A stretch of DNA of 64,000 bases from Streptomyces pluripotens (GTDB lineage: Bacteria > Actinomycetota > Actinomycetes > Streptomycetales > Streptomycetaceae): the NCBI RefSeq assembly GCF_000802245.2, contig NZ_CP021080.1, positions 1,798,001-1,862,000 of the forward strand. The letters run 5' to 3'. A program made the translations under genes and the position numbers. The notes under the pieces were generated by a model. The model worked only from the letters and a program-made list of their open reading frames with translations. It made no database searches and was not told the origin of the DNA. Positions 15,204 to 23,537 of this stretch are shown here, one piece after another (within the stretch, counting starts at the first letter, position 1; every line of letters begins with the position of its first letter).

Positions 15204-15749
15204 GTGCAGACCGGACCCGAGGCCGAACTGGAGATCGTCCACCTACTGCGCGCCACCGCCGTCGAACTCTGGCTGCACAGCGCCCGGTTCGCGCACGCCA
15301 ACGGCCTGCACCCGACGGACGTGCGCGCCCTGATCGCCCTCATGGACGCGCGGCGGGCGGGTGAGGAGATGACAGCGGGACGGCTCGGAGCTGCGTTGGG
15401 CCTCAACTCGGCCGGGACGACCGCGCTCGTCGACCGGCTGGAGCGGGCCGGGCACGTACGCCGGACGCGCGGGACACGGGACCGGCGGAAGGTCGTCGTC
15501 GAGGTGGCGGACGACGCCGTGGAGCTCGGCTGGGCGTTCTTCGGCCCGCTCATCCAGCGTTCGACGGAGTTGCTGAGCGGTTACGACGAACACCAGCGGG
15601 AGGCGATCCGCGAATTCCTGGCCGGGGTGCGGAAGGCCGCGGCCGGGGCCGGGGCCGGCGAGCGTCCCGCACCAGGCCCCGCATCCCCTCACACTGCGGG
15701 GCGCGACGCACCAGCACCGGGTAACACCGGGTTCACCGACGGGCAATGA
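15204..15749 (+). CDS. MarR-family transcriptional regulator
   Basis: I chose GTG 15204 (VQTGPEAELEIVHLLR), five bases after GAGGAG. TTG 15171 and ATG 15183 are in frame but would place coding sequence inside or beside the operator. The 181-residue product has the MarR winged helix: LHPTDVRALIAL, the recognition-helix region TAGRLGAALGLNSAGTTALVDRLERAGHVRR, and the wing TRGTRDRRKVVVEV. The last 35 or so residues are Ala/Pro/Gly-rich, and their codons run through the glnII promoter, so the tail may be a consequence of that overlap. It probably represses the divergent hydrolase and itself, with a small aromatic or lipophilic ligand as inducer. Confidence 0.88.
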   Translation: MQTGPEAELEIVHLLRATAVELWLHSARFAHANGLHPTDVRALIALMDARRAGEEMTAGRLGAALGLNSAGTTALVDRLERAGHVRRTRGTRDRRKVVVEVADDAVELGWAFFGPLIQRSTELLSGYDEHQREAIREFLAGVRKAAAGAGAGERPAPGPASPHTAGRDAPAPGNTGFTDGQ

Positions 15750-15758
15750 CCGGGAAAC
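15721..15758 (+). promoter_or_regulatory. GlnR box upstream of glnII
   Basis: The sequence reads GTAAC-N6-TTCAC-N6-GCAAT-N6-GAAAC, reproducing the four-part a-b-a-b spacing of Streptomyces GlnR sites (gTnAc-n6-GaAAc twice) with imperfect central boxes. It lies 92 bp before the glnII start and overlaps the last codons of the MarR gene. GlnR activates glnII under nitrogen limitation in S. coelicolor. Confidence 0.8.
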
Positions 15759-15849
15759 GGCCTGTTGACAGGCTGCCCGGCAGATCGAGCGGCGCCCCGG
15801 TGCCGCAGCACCCGCGCGTGCGCCCGACCCACCCGAAGGATGTGGCCCC

Positions 15850-16881
15850 GTGACCTTCAAGGCTGAGTACATCTGGATCGACGGCACCGAGCCGACGGCC
15901 AAGCTCCGTTCCAAGACGAAGATCATCACGGGGGCTCCCGCCGGTCTGGATGCGCTGCCGGTCTGGGGTTTCGACGGGTCGTCCACCAACCAGGCCGAGG
16001 GTCGTGCCTCGGACTGCGTACTCAAGCCGGTCTTCTGCTGCCCGGACCCGATCCGCGGCGGCATCGACGTCCTGGTGCTGTGCGAGGTGCTGAACACGGA
16101 TCTCTCCCCGCACTCCTCCAACACGCGTGCCGCGCTGTGCGAGGTAGCCGAGAAGTTCGCCGCGCAGGAACCGGTCTTCGGCATCGAGCAGGAATACACC
16201 TTCTTCGACGGACCCCGCCCGCTGGGCTTCCCCGAGGGCGGCTTCCCGGCCCCGCAGGGCGGCTACTACTGCGGTGTCGGCGCCGACGAGATCTTCGGCC
16301 GCGAGGTCGTCGAGGCCCATCTGGACAACTGCCTGAAGGCGGGCCTCGGCCTGTCCGGCATCAACGCCGAGGTCATGCCCGGCCAGTGGGAGTTCCAGGT
16401 CGGTCCACTGTCCCCGCTGGAGGTCTCCGACCAGCTGTGGGTGGCCCGCTGGCTGCTGTACCGCACCGCCGAGGACTTCGGCGTCTCCGCGACCCTGGAA
16501 CCGAAGCCGGTCAAGGGCGACTGGAACGGCGCCGGCGCGCACACCAACTTCTCCACCAAGGCGATGCGCGAGAGCTACGACGCGATCATCACGGCGTGCG
16601 AGTCACTCGGTGAGGGTTCCAAGCCGCTGGACCATGTGAAGAACTACGGAGCCGGTATCGACGAGCGTCTGACGGGGCTGCATGAGACCGCCCCCTGGGA
16701 CGAGTTCTCCTACGGCGTGTCCGACCGCGGTGCCTCGGTCCGCATCCCGTGGCAGGTCGAGAAGGACGGCCAGGGATACATCGAGGACCGCCGCCCGAAC
16801 GCCAACGTGGACCCGTACGTGGTGACCCGTCTGCTGGTGGACACCTGCTGCACCGCGCTGGAGAAGGCCGGCCGGGTCTGA
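15850..16881 (+). CDS. glnII: Glutamine synthetase type II (eukaryotic-like)
   Basis: This 343-residue protein from GTG 15850 (MTFKAEYIWIDGTEPTAKLRSKT) has the short length and sequence of GSII: LPVWGFDGSSTNQAEGRASD, the active-site EQEYTFFD, INAEVMPGQWEFQVGP, GAGAHTNFSTKAMR, and the C-terminal RGASVRIPWQVEKDGQGYIEDRRPNANVDPY. It makes glutamine from glutamate and ammonium with ATP as a cytosolic oligomer. Unlike GlnA, GSII is not adenylylated, so glnE is not expected to act on it. A GlnR box lies upstream and a strong terminator 29 bp downstream, so it is monocistronic. Confidence 0.97.
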   Translation: MTFKAEYIWIDGTEPTAKLRSKTKIITGAPAGLDALPVWGFDGSSTNQAEGRASDCVLKPVFCCPDPIRGGIDVLVLCEVLNTDLSPHSSNTRAALCEVAEKFAAQEPVFGIEQEYTFFDGPRPLGFPEGGFPAPQGGYYCGVGADEIFGREVVEAHLDNCLKAGLGLSGINAEVMPGQWEFQVGPLSPLEVSDQLWVARWLLYRTAEDFGVSATLEPKPVKGDWNGAGAHTNFSTKAMRESYDAIITACESLGEGSKPLDHVKNYGAGIDERLTGLHETAPWDEFSYGVSDRGASVRIPWQVEKDGQGYIEDRRPNANVDPYVVTRLLVDTCCTALEKAGRV

Positions 16882-16909
16882 TCCACCCGGAACGTGGCGA
16901 AGCGTTCTC

Positions 16910-16940
16910 CGAAGGGGCGCCCGCCACCGGCGCCCCTTCG
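16910..16940 (+). terminator. glnII: Intrinsic-type terminator of glnII
   Basis: CGAAGGGGCGCC pairs perfectly with GGCGCCCCTTCG around a 7-base loop, 29 bp after the glnII stop. Confidence 0.8.
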
Positions 16941-17051
16941 CCGTCGCCGGGCAGCAACAGCGGTGTGCCGGCCCAAAGGGACGTACGATCCGCCGCTCTG
17001 CCCTCAGCGGATTCCTGCCTGCCCAGTCCGGCTCCGGGCAGGATCACCTGC

Positions 17052-18107
17052 ATGAGACTTCTGGTGCTGGGCGGTACGGAGTTCGTGGGGCGGACCGTGG
17101 TGGAGGCCGCGCTCGCGCGTGGCTGGGAAGTGACCGTCTTCCACCGGGGACGGCACCGCCCCCCTCCGGGAGTGCGGTCGCTGCACGGCGACCGCACCGC
17201 TCCCGACGGCCTCGCCGCGCTCGCCGCCGACGGCGGCACCTGGGACGCCGTCGTCGACACCTGGTCGGCCGCACCACGCGCGGTGCTGGACGCGGCACGA
17301 CTGCTGTGCGGGCGAGCCGGACGGTACGCGTACCTCTCCAGCCGGTCCGTGTACGCCTGGCCCCGGCCACCGGCGGGCGGAGACGTCGAAGACGGGGCGC
17401 TGGTCGACGGCGCTGCCGCCGACGCGGGGCCGACTGACTATCCGCGGGACAAACGCGGCGGCGAACGGGCGGCCGTCGAGGCCTTCGGCGCGCAGAACTC
17501 GCTGCTGGTCCGGGCCGGGCTGATCCTCGGCCCGTACGAGAACATCGGCCGGCTGCCCTGGTGGTTGTCCCGGATGGCCCGCGGCGGCCCGGTCCTGGCA
17601 CCCGGGCCGCGTTCGCTGGCGCTGCAATTCATCGACGCGCGCGACCTGGCCGCCTGGCTCCTCGGGGCGGTGGAGCAGAACCTGAGCGGACCCTACGACC
17701 TGGTCGGCCCGCCCGGGCACACCACCATGGGCGACCTGCTCGAGGCCTGTGTCCGGGTCACCGGCTCGGGGGCCGAACTGCGCTGGACCGAACCGGCTGT
17801 ACTCGCCGAAGCGGGCATCGAGCCGTGGACCCAACTGCCGGTGTGGGTACCTCCGGACAGCGAGACGTACGACGCCCTGCACCGTGCCGACGTGACACGG
17901 GCGCTGGCCACAGGGCTGGTGTGCCGCCCGGCCGCGGAGACCGTCGCGGACACCTGGCGGTGGCTCACCGAGATCGGTGGCAGCGCACCTCAGCGGCCGG
18001 ACCGGGCGGCCGTCGGCCTGGACCCGGAGGTGGAGGCGAAGGTGCTGGCCGGGCCCCGGTGGGGTGTAGCCGGCACCACCCCCCGGGAGCGGGCTTCGGG
18101 CGAGTGA
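17052..18107 (+). CDS. NAD-dependent epimerase/dehydratase (extended SDR)
   Basis: From ATG 17052 (MRLLVLGGTEFVGRTVVEAAL) the product has 351 residues. The Rossmann motif GGTEFVG replaces the usual GxxGxxG, as in the RNA-binding/CSP41-like extended SDRs. The segments AYLSSRSVYAW and YPRDKRGGE give Ser, Tyr and Lys at active-site positions, and LQFIDARDLAAWLL is typical of the fold. The natural substrate cannot be called; a nucleotide sugar is possible. It stands between the glnII terminator and an unrelated secreted gene and is probably transcribed alone. Confidence 0.87.
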   Translation: MRLLVLGGTEFVGRTVVEAALARGWEVTVFHRGRHRPPPGVRSLHGDRTAPDGLAALAADGGTWDAVVDTWSAAPRAVLDAARLLCGRAGRYAYLSSRSVYAWPRPPAGGDVEDGALVDGAAADAGPTDYPRDKRGGERAAVEAFGAQNSLLVRAGLILGPYENIGRLPWWLSRMARGGPVLAPGPRSLALQFIDARDLAAWLLGAVEQNLSGPYDLVGPPGHTTMGDLLEACVRVTGSGAELRWTEPAVLAEAGIEPWTQLPVWVPPDSETYDALHRADVTRALATGLVCRPAAETVADTWRWLTEIGGSAPQRPDRAAVGLDPEVEAKVLAGPRWGVAGTTPRERASGE

Positions 18108-18300
18108 CTCGCGTGGTGCGGTCGGCGTTTTCGGTAACTTCCGCTACTCATGGGGCTGTTGAGGCTGCTGTCTCGCAGTGATCCGGTAATGAATTCCCCA
18201 GACCGGTGAACAGCTCCGGGGCGGCGTCCGTATGGATGGACGCCGCTTCACTCCTGTCGGGTGCCCCGATGCTGCACCGCAAGGAAGTCAGAGGAGTTCC

Positions 18301-19824
18301 ATGGGACGCAACACACGAAAGCGCCGTACGCCGCTGGCCACCAAGGCCATAGCCGCATCGGCGGCCCTAGCGCTCGGCGGGGGCGGGCTGATCTGGGCGA
18401 ACTTTTACGCCTCGGCGCACGAGCCCAACCACCAGGCATGGGGAGGCAACCAGACCAAGGCCGCGGCGGCTCAGGTCGCGACCATCTCCTGCCCGGACGT
18501 CGGCCAGAAGCTCACGAATGTGCCGAACCGCGCCCGTCGCGAGGTCGCCGGGGAACTGGCCACCCTTGACCGCCAGGTCACCAACGCCTACCAGCGCCTG
18601 GCGACCACGCGGGACGCGCAGGCCAGGGACGCGAGGTTCGTACAGAACACCATCTTGCAGCCGCTCAAGGACCGGCGTAAGGCGATCCTCGACCGGATCA
18701 AGCTGGAGATCACCCGTGTCGGCGGTACGGCACCCAGTGATCTGAACGCTCTCGCCGCCTGCACCGGGCAGCCGGCCGGCCAGTCCAGCGCCGGCGGGCA
18801 GAACGGACAGAACAACAACCAGCAGAACAACGGCCAGCAGAACAACAACGGCGGGCAGCAGCAGGGAGGCGGCGCGGGCCAGCAGCAGAACATCGGCGGA
18901 CAGGCCGGCAACGGCCCGGTCGCGGCCGACTTCGTCGACATCACGAAGGTCCAGCCGAATGTCCCCGCCAGGCCCCGACGAACCGCCAACGCCTCGACCG
19001 GCTCGTTCGTCACCCGGTGTGGGGTGAACGCGAACAAGGTCCGCAACACCGACAACGTGATCGTGGCCCCGGGCGTGAACAACGGCGCGCACCACACCCA
19101 CGACTACGTCGGCAACCAGAAGATCAACGCGTTCTCCAACGACGGCAACTTCCTGCAAGGTGGGACCAGTTGCCAGAACAAGAGTGACCTGTCGGCGTAC
19201 TACTGGCCGGTGCTGCGCGTACAGGACGGCACCCAAGAGGTGGACCAGAACCAGCTCGGCGGCGGCAAGGAGGGCAACGTCGGCCGGATCGTGACCCCGT
19301 TGGCCGCACAGATCAAGTACATCGGCAGCCCCACCAGCAAGGTTGTACCGATGCCGCAGTTCCTGCGCATCATCACCGGTGACGCCAAGACGACCACCAA
19401 CGGCCTGAAGAACGCCAACGCGCACTGGAGTTGCACCGGTTTCGAGAGCAAGGTGCAGCTGACCACGCAGTACCCGATCTGCCCGAAGGGCAGCAAGGTG
19501 GTGCGCTCGTTCGCCTACCAGAGCTGCTGGGACGGCCAGAACACCGACAGCGCCAACCACCGTACGCACGTGGCGTTCATGGACGCCGACGGCAACTGTC
19601 CGAGCGGGTTCAAGGCGATCCCGCAGCTGACCATGCGCCTGGTGTACGACGTACCGCAGCCGACGATCCAGAACGGCGTGGTGAAGAACGCCTTCGCAGT
19701 GGACGGCTTCCCGGAACAGCTCCACAAACCGGCCACCGACCACGACGATTTCATCAGCATCACGAAGGGTGGCCTGGCGAACAAGATCGCCTGGTGCATC
19801 AACCACGGATGTCGCTGCGCCTGA
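18301..19824 (+). CDS. Secreted DUF1996 protein with N/Q/G-rich linker
   Basis: The start ATG 18301 ([15 protein letters not shown]) follows AGAGGAG. The 507-residue product has an N-terminal signal anchor ([22 protein letters not shown]), a helical region rich in Arg and Lys with Cys at both ends (SCPDVGQKL ... LAACTG), a linker of Gln, Asn and Gly (about residues 160-205), and a C-terminal DUF1996 domain with [29 protein letters not shown], and [25 protein letters not shown]1996 occurs in secreted fungal and actinobacterial proteins, and the His clusters suggest metal binding or hydrolysis; the activity is unknown. A long hairpin terminator follows. Confidence 0.85.
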   Translation: MGRNTRKRRTPLATKAIAASAALALGGGGLIWANFYASAHEPNHQAWGGNQTKAAAAQVATISCPDVGQKLTNVPNRARREVAGELATLDRQVTNAYQRLATTRDAQARDARFVQNTILQPLKDRRKAILDRIKLEITRVGGTAPSDLNALAACTGQPAGQSSAGGQNGQNNNQQNNGQQNNNGGQQQGGGAGQQQNIGGQAGNGPVAADFVDITKVQPNVPARPRRTANASTGSFVTRCGVNANKVRNTDNVIVAPGVNNGAHHTHDYVGNQKINAFSNDGNFLQGGTSCQNKSDLSAYYWPVLRVQDGTQEVDQNQLGGGKEGNVGRIVTPLAAQIKYIGSPTSKVVPMPQFLRIITGDAKTTTNGLKNANAHWSCTGFESKVQLTTQYPICPKGSKVVRSFAYQSCWDGQNTDSANHRTHVAFMDADGNCPSGFKAIPQLTMRLVYDVPQPTIQNGVVKNAFAVDGFPEQLHKPATDHDDFISITKGGLANKIAWCINHGCRCA

Positions 19825-19868
19825 CCCGCTGCAGCCGACCCGCCGCCTCCGGTCCACTGGGGCGGTCC

Positions 19869-19917
19869 GCATGACACAAGCCGGTGGCGCCCCCTTCGCC
19901 GCCGGCTTGTGTCATGC
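19869..19917 (+). terminator. Long hairpin terminator after the DUF1996 gene
   Basis: Two 21-base arms, GCATGACACAAGCCGG... and its complement, pair with a single G-T type mismatch around a 7-base loop, 44 bp after the stop. It is one of the strongest hairpins in the window. Confidence 0.8.
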
Positions 19918-19973
19918 CTAGATCACATGCCAAATCAGGTGCATGACGAACACCACCGTGGCAAGGTGACCTG

Positions 19974-20474
19974 GTGACCGACGACTGGGAAGACCGCGTG
20001 GCAGCTGCCTGGGCCACCTTCGACGGCTATCCGGAAGAGCGCGCGCACGAATTCCGTGCGCTGATCGACACGCTCGTCGCCGAATTGCCGGACGACAGCC
20101 CGCTGAGGCCCTTCGAGCAGGCCTGTGCCTGGGACTCGACCGGGCACTCGGACAGGGCCGTGCCGCTGTACCGGGAGGCGCTCGCACGAGGACTCGACGG
20201 CTACCGGGGGCGCAGGACCAGAATCCAACTGTCCAGTTCACTGCGGAACATCGGCCGGGCGGAGGAGGGCGTCGAACTGCTCACTCCGGAACTCGAAGGC
20301 CCATCCGATGAGTTGGACGATGCGGTACGGGCCTGCCTCGCGCTGTGCTTGTCGAGCCTCGGCCGCGACCGTGAGGGGCTGTCCCTCGTCCTCGGCGCCC
20401 TCGCCCCCCATCTGCCGCGGTACCAGCGGTCGATGGCCAACTACGCACGTCTCCTGGTCGACCCGGAGGAGTGA
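19974..20474 (+). CDS. Tetratricopeptide-repeat protein
   Basis: This 166-residue protein starts at GTG 19974, seven bases after AAGG. It consists of TPR-like helix pairs: SPLRPFEQACAWDSTGHSDRAVPLYREALARGL, RTRIQLSSSLRNIGRAEEGVELL, and DDAVRACLALCLSSLGRDREGLSLVL. No signal peptide or enzyme domain is present, so it is a cytoplasmic protein-interaction module with unknown partners. It resembles stand-alone small TPR proteins common in Streptomyces. The next gene follows after 49 bp in the same direction, but the unrelated content gives no functional link. Confidence 0.8.
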   Translation: MTDDWEDRVAAAWATFDGYPEERAHEFRALIDTLVAELPDDSPLRPFEQACAWDSTGHSDRAVPLYREALARGLDGYRGRRTRIQLSSSLRNIGRAEEGVELLTPELEGPSDELDDAVRACLALCLSSLGRDREGLSLVLGALAPHLPRYQRSMANYARLLVDPEE

Positions 20475-20523
20475 ACCACTCATCCGGTGGTGACCAACCA
20501 TCGACTCGCTCGTTCTCCCGGAC

Positions 20524-22440
20524 GTGCAGTCACAGGATGTAGCCCAGCACCATGCGCCCGCCCCCGCCGAATCCGGTTCGGTCGATGTCGAGCAGGCCGA
20601 GGTCGCCCTCGCCGAGCACTACCCGCGCCTGGTCCGCATCGCCTACCTGGTGCTGTCTCCAGACCTCGGCCGCAGCCGCCGGGTGCTGACCGCACACGCG
20701 CTCGCCCAGCGCGCGCTGCCCCGCGGACGCAAGCGGCCGGACGCGATCCCGGCCCAGTCCGCGGGCCGGGTGAGCGACCCCGGGTACGCCTACCTCCGCG
20801 AGCGCGTCCTGCGAACGGCCCTGCGGGCGGCCCGTCCCCGCACCGGTCTGCCCCGCCTCGCCCAGCTACCACCGCTGCTGCCCCAGGTGTGGGGTCTGCG
20901 GCTGTTCCCGCGCTCGGGCGGCGCCGACGCACTCGCCCTGGATCAACGCCTGTCCGCACTCTCCGGGCCGGCCAGGGCCGCCTGTGTGCTGCGCGGCCTG
21001 GAGAAGCTGTCCGACGCGGAGATCCACAAGGTACTCAAGGCCGCCGGAGTCGACGACCCGGGCGGGGCGCTGGCCAGGGCGGACGGCATGCCGGCCCAAC
21101 CCGCGCTGCTCTCCTCCGCCGAGTTCGACCCGTGCTCGCTACAGGCCCGACCCACCGACCTGATGCGCCGCCGGCAGCACACCAAGGCCGCGCTCGCCGC
21201 CGCCGCGGCGCTCGCGGTGTGCGGAACGCTGGTCGCCCTGCCGGGCGGCGGCTGGGGCCCGGACGGGGCCGCCGCGCCGGTCTACGCCGAGAACCCGGCC
21301 GCCGAGGCCGCCCTCGACCCGGCCAAGCTGACCCGCATCTCCCCCGCTGCCTGGAAGTCCTCAGCGCGCACTGACTTCTCGGTCTGGCCCGCACGCGGCC
21401 CACTCACCGGTGACAAGGCCCTGCTGCGCCGCGCCCTCGCGGTGTGGGCCCGGCCCGGGGAGAAGGTCCGTGTCTCGGCGACACCCGGCACCCAGACCGG
21501 CGGCCCCGCCGGGCCGCCCCAACTGCTCTACGCGGGCGCAGTCGACAACGCCCGGGTGGTGATCCTGTACGACGGACTGCGCATCGCCCGCTATGCCGAA
21601 CCGAAGGACGGCACCCAGGGCGCGGCCCTCGACTTCGCCCGCGCCGACGGGGCGTCCCGTGCCGAGGCGAGCGCACTGGTGCTGGGACGGTCCGACGGCA
21701 ACGTCAGCTATCTGATCGCCCCTTGGGTGAAGAAGGCAGCGTCGCGGGACCTGATGAAGCCGGAATCCACCGCGACGCCCCTGAACGTCAGCGACGGCGT
21801 CACCGCCCCACTGGCCAGTCCCGCCCTGCGGCCCGGCAGTTGCACGTCGTGGACGGTGCTCCAACTGACCGACACCTTTGGCACCCGGCTCTCCACCGAC
21901 CTCGGCGAACTGGTCCCAGCCCAGCTCACGGAGGGCCGCCCCGGATCGACCGGTGCAGTGTCCGGTGCCGAGGGGCTGCGCGCCTGGGCACCGTTCGCCT
22001 GTTCCCTGGCGGCCGAGCGCTCGGCGGGCATCCGGAGCGTGAACGCCTGGGCCTACGCCGAACAGCCACTGCCCGACGGCAGCGGGGCGGGCGACTGGGT
22101 GTGCACCCGAGCCGAGACCTGGCGCGGCGCCGGCACGGCCGTGCTGGCCCAGTTCCACCCGCCCGGCAAGCCGGTCGGCGCGGTCGTGGCCAAGGGCACC
22201 GACGTGCCGGCGTGCGGGCCGCACGGCCCCCACGTGCTGGCCGGGGTGTTGTGGAAGTCCGGCGCCGGAACCTGGTACCTGTTGGCGGCCGGCGGCCGGG
22301 ACACCGGTTCGATCACCACGACCGGCGGGGTGCGCGCGAGCTCGCAGGGCAACCTACTGGCCGTACGGGCGAAGCAGGGTGTGCAGGCGAGCTTGCAGGG
22401 GACGCTGAAGGACGGCCAGGCGATCGACGGGCTGCACTGA
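20524..22440 (+). CDS. Membrane-anchored protein with sigma-factor-like N-terminus
   Basis: This 638-residue frame starts at GTG 20524 with a weak ribosome site. Residues about 25-60 (EVALAEHYPRLVRIAYLVLSPDLGRSRRVLTAHALAQRALPR) resemble region 2 of ECF sigma factors. Residues about 135-185 (LDQRLSALSGPARAACVLRGLEKLSDAEIHKVLKAAGV) resemble region 4. A single membrane segment (HTKAALAAAAALAVCGTLVALPGG) is followed by a roughly 400-residue extracytoplasmic part with several Cys (SCTSW, PFACS, WVCTRAETW, VPACGPHG). The layout suggests a membrane-tethered sigma-like sensor or a degenerate one; DNA binding is not demonstrated. Confidence 0.75.
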   Translation: MQSQDVAQHHAPAPAESGSVDVEQAEVALAEHYPRLVRIAYLVLSPDLGRSRRVLTAHALAQRALPRGRKRPDAIPAQSAGRVSDPGYAYLRERVLRTALRAARPRTGLPRLAQLPPLLPQVWGLRLFPRSGGADALALDQRLSALSGPARAACVLRGLEKLSDAEIHKVLKAAGVDDPGGALARADGMPAQPALLSSAEFDPCSLQARPTDLMRRRQHTKAALAAAAALAVCGTLVALPGGGWGPDGAAAPVYAENPAAEAALDPAKLTRISPAAWKSSARTDFSVWPARGPLTGDKALLRRALAVWARPGEKVRVSATPGTQTGGPAGPPQLLYAGAVDNARVVILYDGLRIARYAEPKDGTQGAALDFARADGASRAEASALVLGRSDGNVSYLIAPWVKKAASRDLMKPESTATPLNVSDGVTAPLASPALRPGSCTSWTVLQLTDTFGTRLSTDLGELVPAQLTEGRPGSTGAVSGAEGLRAWAPFACSLAAERSAGIRSVNAWAYAEQPLPDGSGAGDWVCTRAETWRGAGTAVLAQFHPPGKPVGAVVAKGTDVPACGPHGPHVLAGVLWKSGAGTWYLLAAGGRDTGSITTTGGVRASSQGNLLAVRAKQGVQASLQGTLKDGQAIDGLH

Positions 22441-22631
22441 GCTCCCCACCGGGCCTGCGACACGGCCGCTCGCGCCCGGCGGGCGCCGGGGTGCCGTCGG
22501 CGACACCCGCGAGGACACTCCGGGGCGCGGCGCACCGACGTGTGAGTCCACCCGTGCGCGTCCGTACAGGTCGCCGCACAAGTCGCCGTACGAGGGTTCC
22601 CCTGGGACTTACTCCTCAGTACATTGACGGT

Positions 22632-23537
22632 ATGTCTAACAAGCAGCTCCGGCCGCCCCGGCCGGTGGAGTCCGAGCGCATCCCGCTCAAGGCCCGCAAC
22701 GTGTCCTTCTCGTGGGAGGACACGCCGCTGCACTGGGTGCCCGGAGATCCGTTCACCACGCACACCATCAACGTGCTGCACCTGCTGCTGCCCGCCGGTG
22801 AGCGGTGGTTCGTGCACGTGTACAAGCAGGCGTTGCCGCTGATCCGGGACGATCGGCTCCGCGAGGACGTCATCGGCTTCATCGGGCAGGAGGCCATGCA
22901 CTCCCGAGCCCACGACGAGGTGCTGCCGCATCTGAGGGCGCTGGGGCTCGACCCGACTCCCTACACCGCCCAGGTCGACTGGTTCTTCGAGAAACTGCTC
23001 GGCGACCGCACACTGCCGCCGGGCCGGGCCCGCCGCTGGTGGCTGCTGGAGCGGGTGGCCCTCATCGCGGCCATCGAGCACTACACCGCCTTCCTGGGCG
23101 ACTGGGTACTCAACGCCGCCGAGCTGGACCGGCGCGGCGCCGACCCCACCATGCTGGACCTGCTGCGCTGGCACGGTGCCGAGGAGGTCGAGCACCGTTC
23201 GGTTGCCTTCGACCTGTTCACGCACGTCGACGGCAGTTACCGGCGCCGGGCGCGCACCTGGGCGACCGCCTTCACCGCGCTGGTGTTCCTGTGGCAGCGC
23301 GGAGCCCGCTTCTTCATGGAGAACGACCCGACCCTGGTGGACGGCAAGGCCTCCTTCCGGGACTTCCGTCGGAGCGGCCGCCGGGGCACGCTACCCACCA
23401 CCGGTGCCATGGTGAGCTCCATCCCGCGCTATCTCAGCCGCACCTATCACCCCTCCCAGGAGTGCTCCAGCGCCCAGGCCGTGGCCTACCTGGCGTCCTC
23501 CCCCGCCGCGTTGGCCGCGGAAAGGGCGGTGTCGTGA
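22632..23537 (+). CDS. Metal-dependent hydrolase (PF10118 family)
   Basis: From ATG 22632 (MSNKQLRPPRPVESERIPLKARNVSF) the product has 301 residues. Family features are FIGQEAMHSRAHDEVL, VALIAAIEHYTAFLGDWVL, and LLRWHGAEEVEHRSVAFDLF: three Glu/His pairs that look like ferritin-type di-metal helices (ExxH, ExxH and EExxH). The family is annotated as predicted metal-dependent hydrolase without a defined substrate; a di-iron oxygenase is an equally reasonable reading. It overlaps the next gene, a ferredoxin-type reductase, as TGATG, so the pair probably forms an electron-transfer system in which the reductase feeds the di-metal protein. Confidence 0.85.
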   Translation: MSNKQLRPPRPVESERIPLKARNVSFSWEDTPLHWVPGDPFTTHTINVLHLLLPAGERWFVHVYKQALPLIRDDRLREDVIGFIGQEAMHSRAHDEVLPHLRALGLDPTPYTAQVDWFFEKLLGDRTLPPGRARRWWLLERVALIAAIEHYTAFLGDWVLNAAELDRRGADPTMLDLLRWHGAEEVEHRSVAFDLFTHVDGSYRRRARTWATAFTALVFLWQRGARFFMENDPTLVDGKASFRDFRRSGRRGTLPTTGAMVSSIPRYLSRTYHPSQECSSAQAVAYLASSPAALAAERAVS

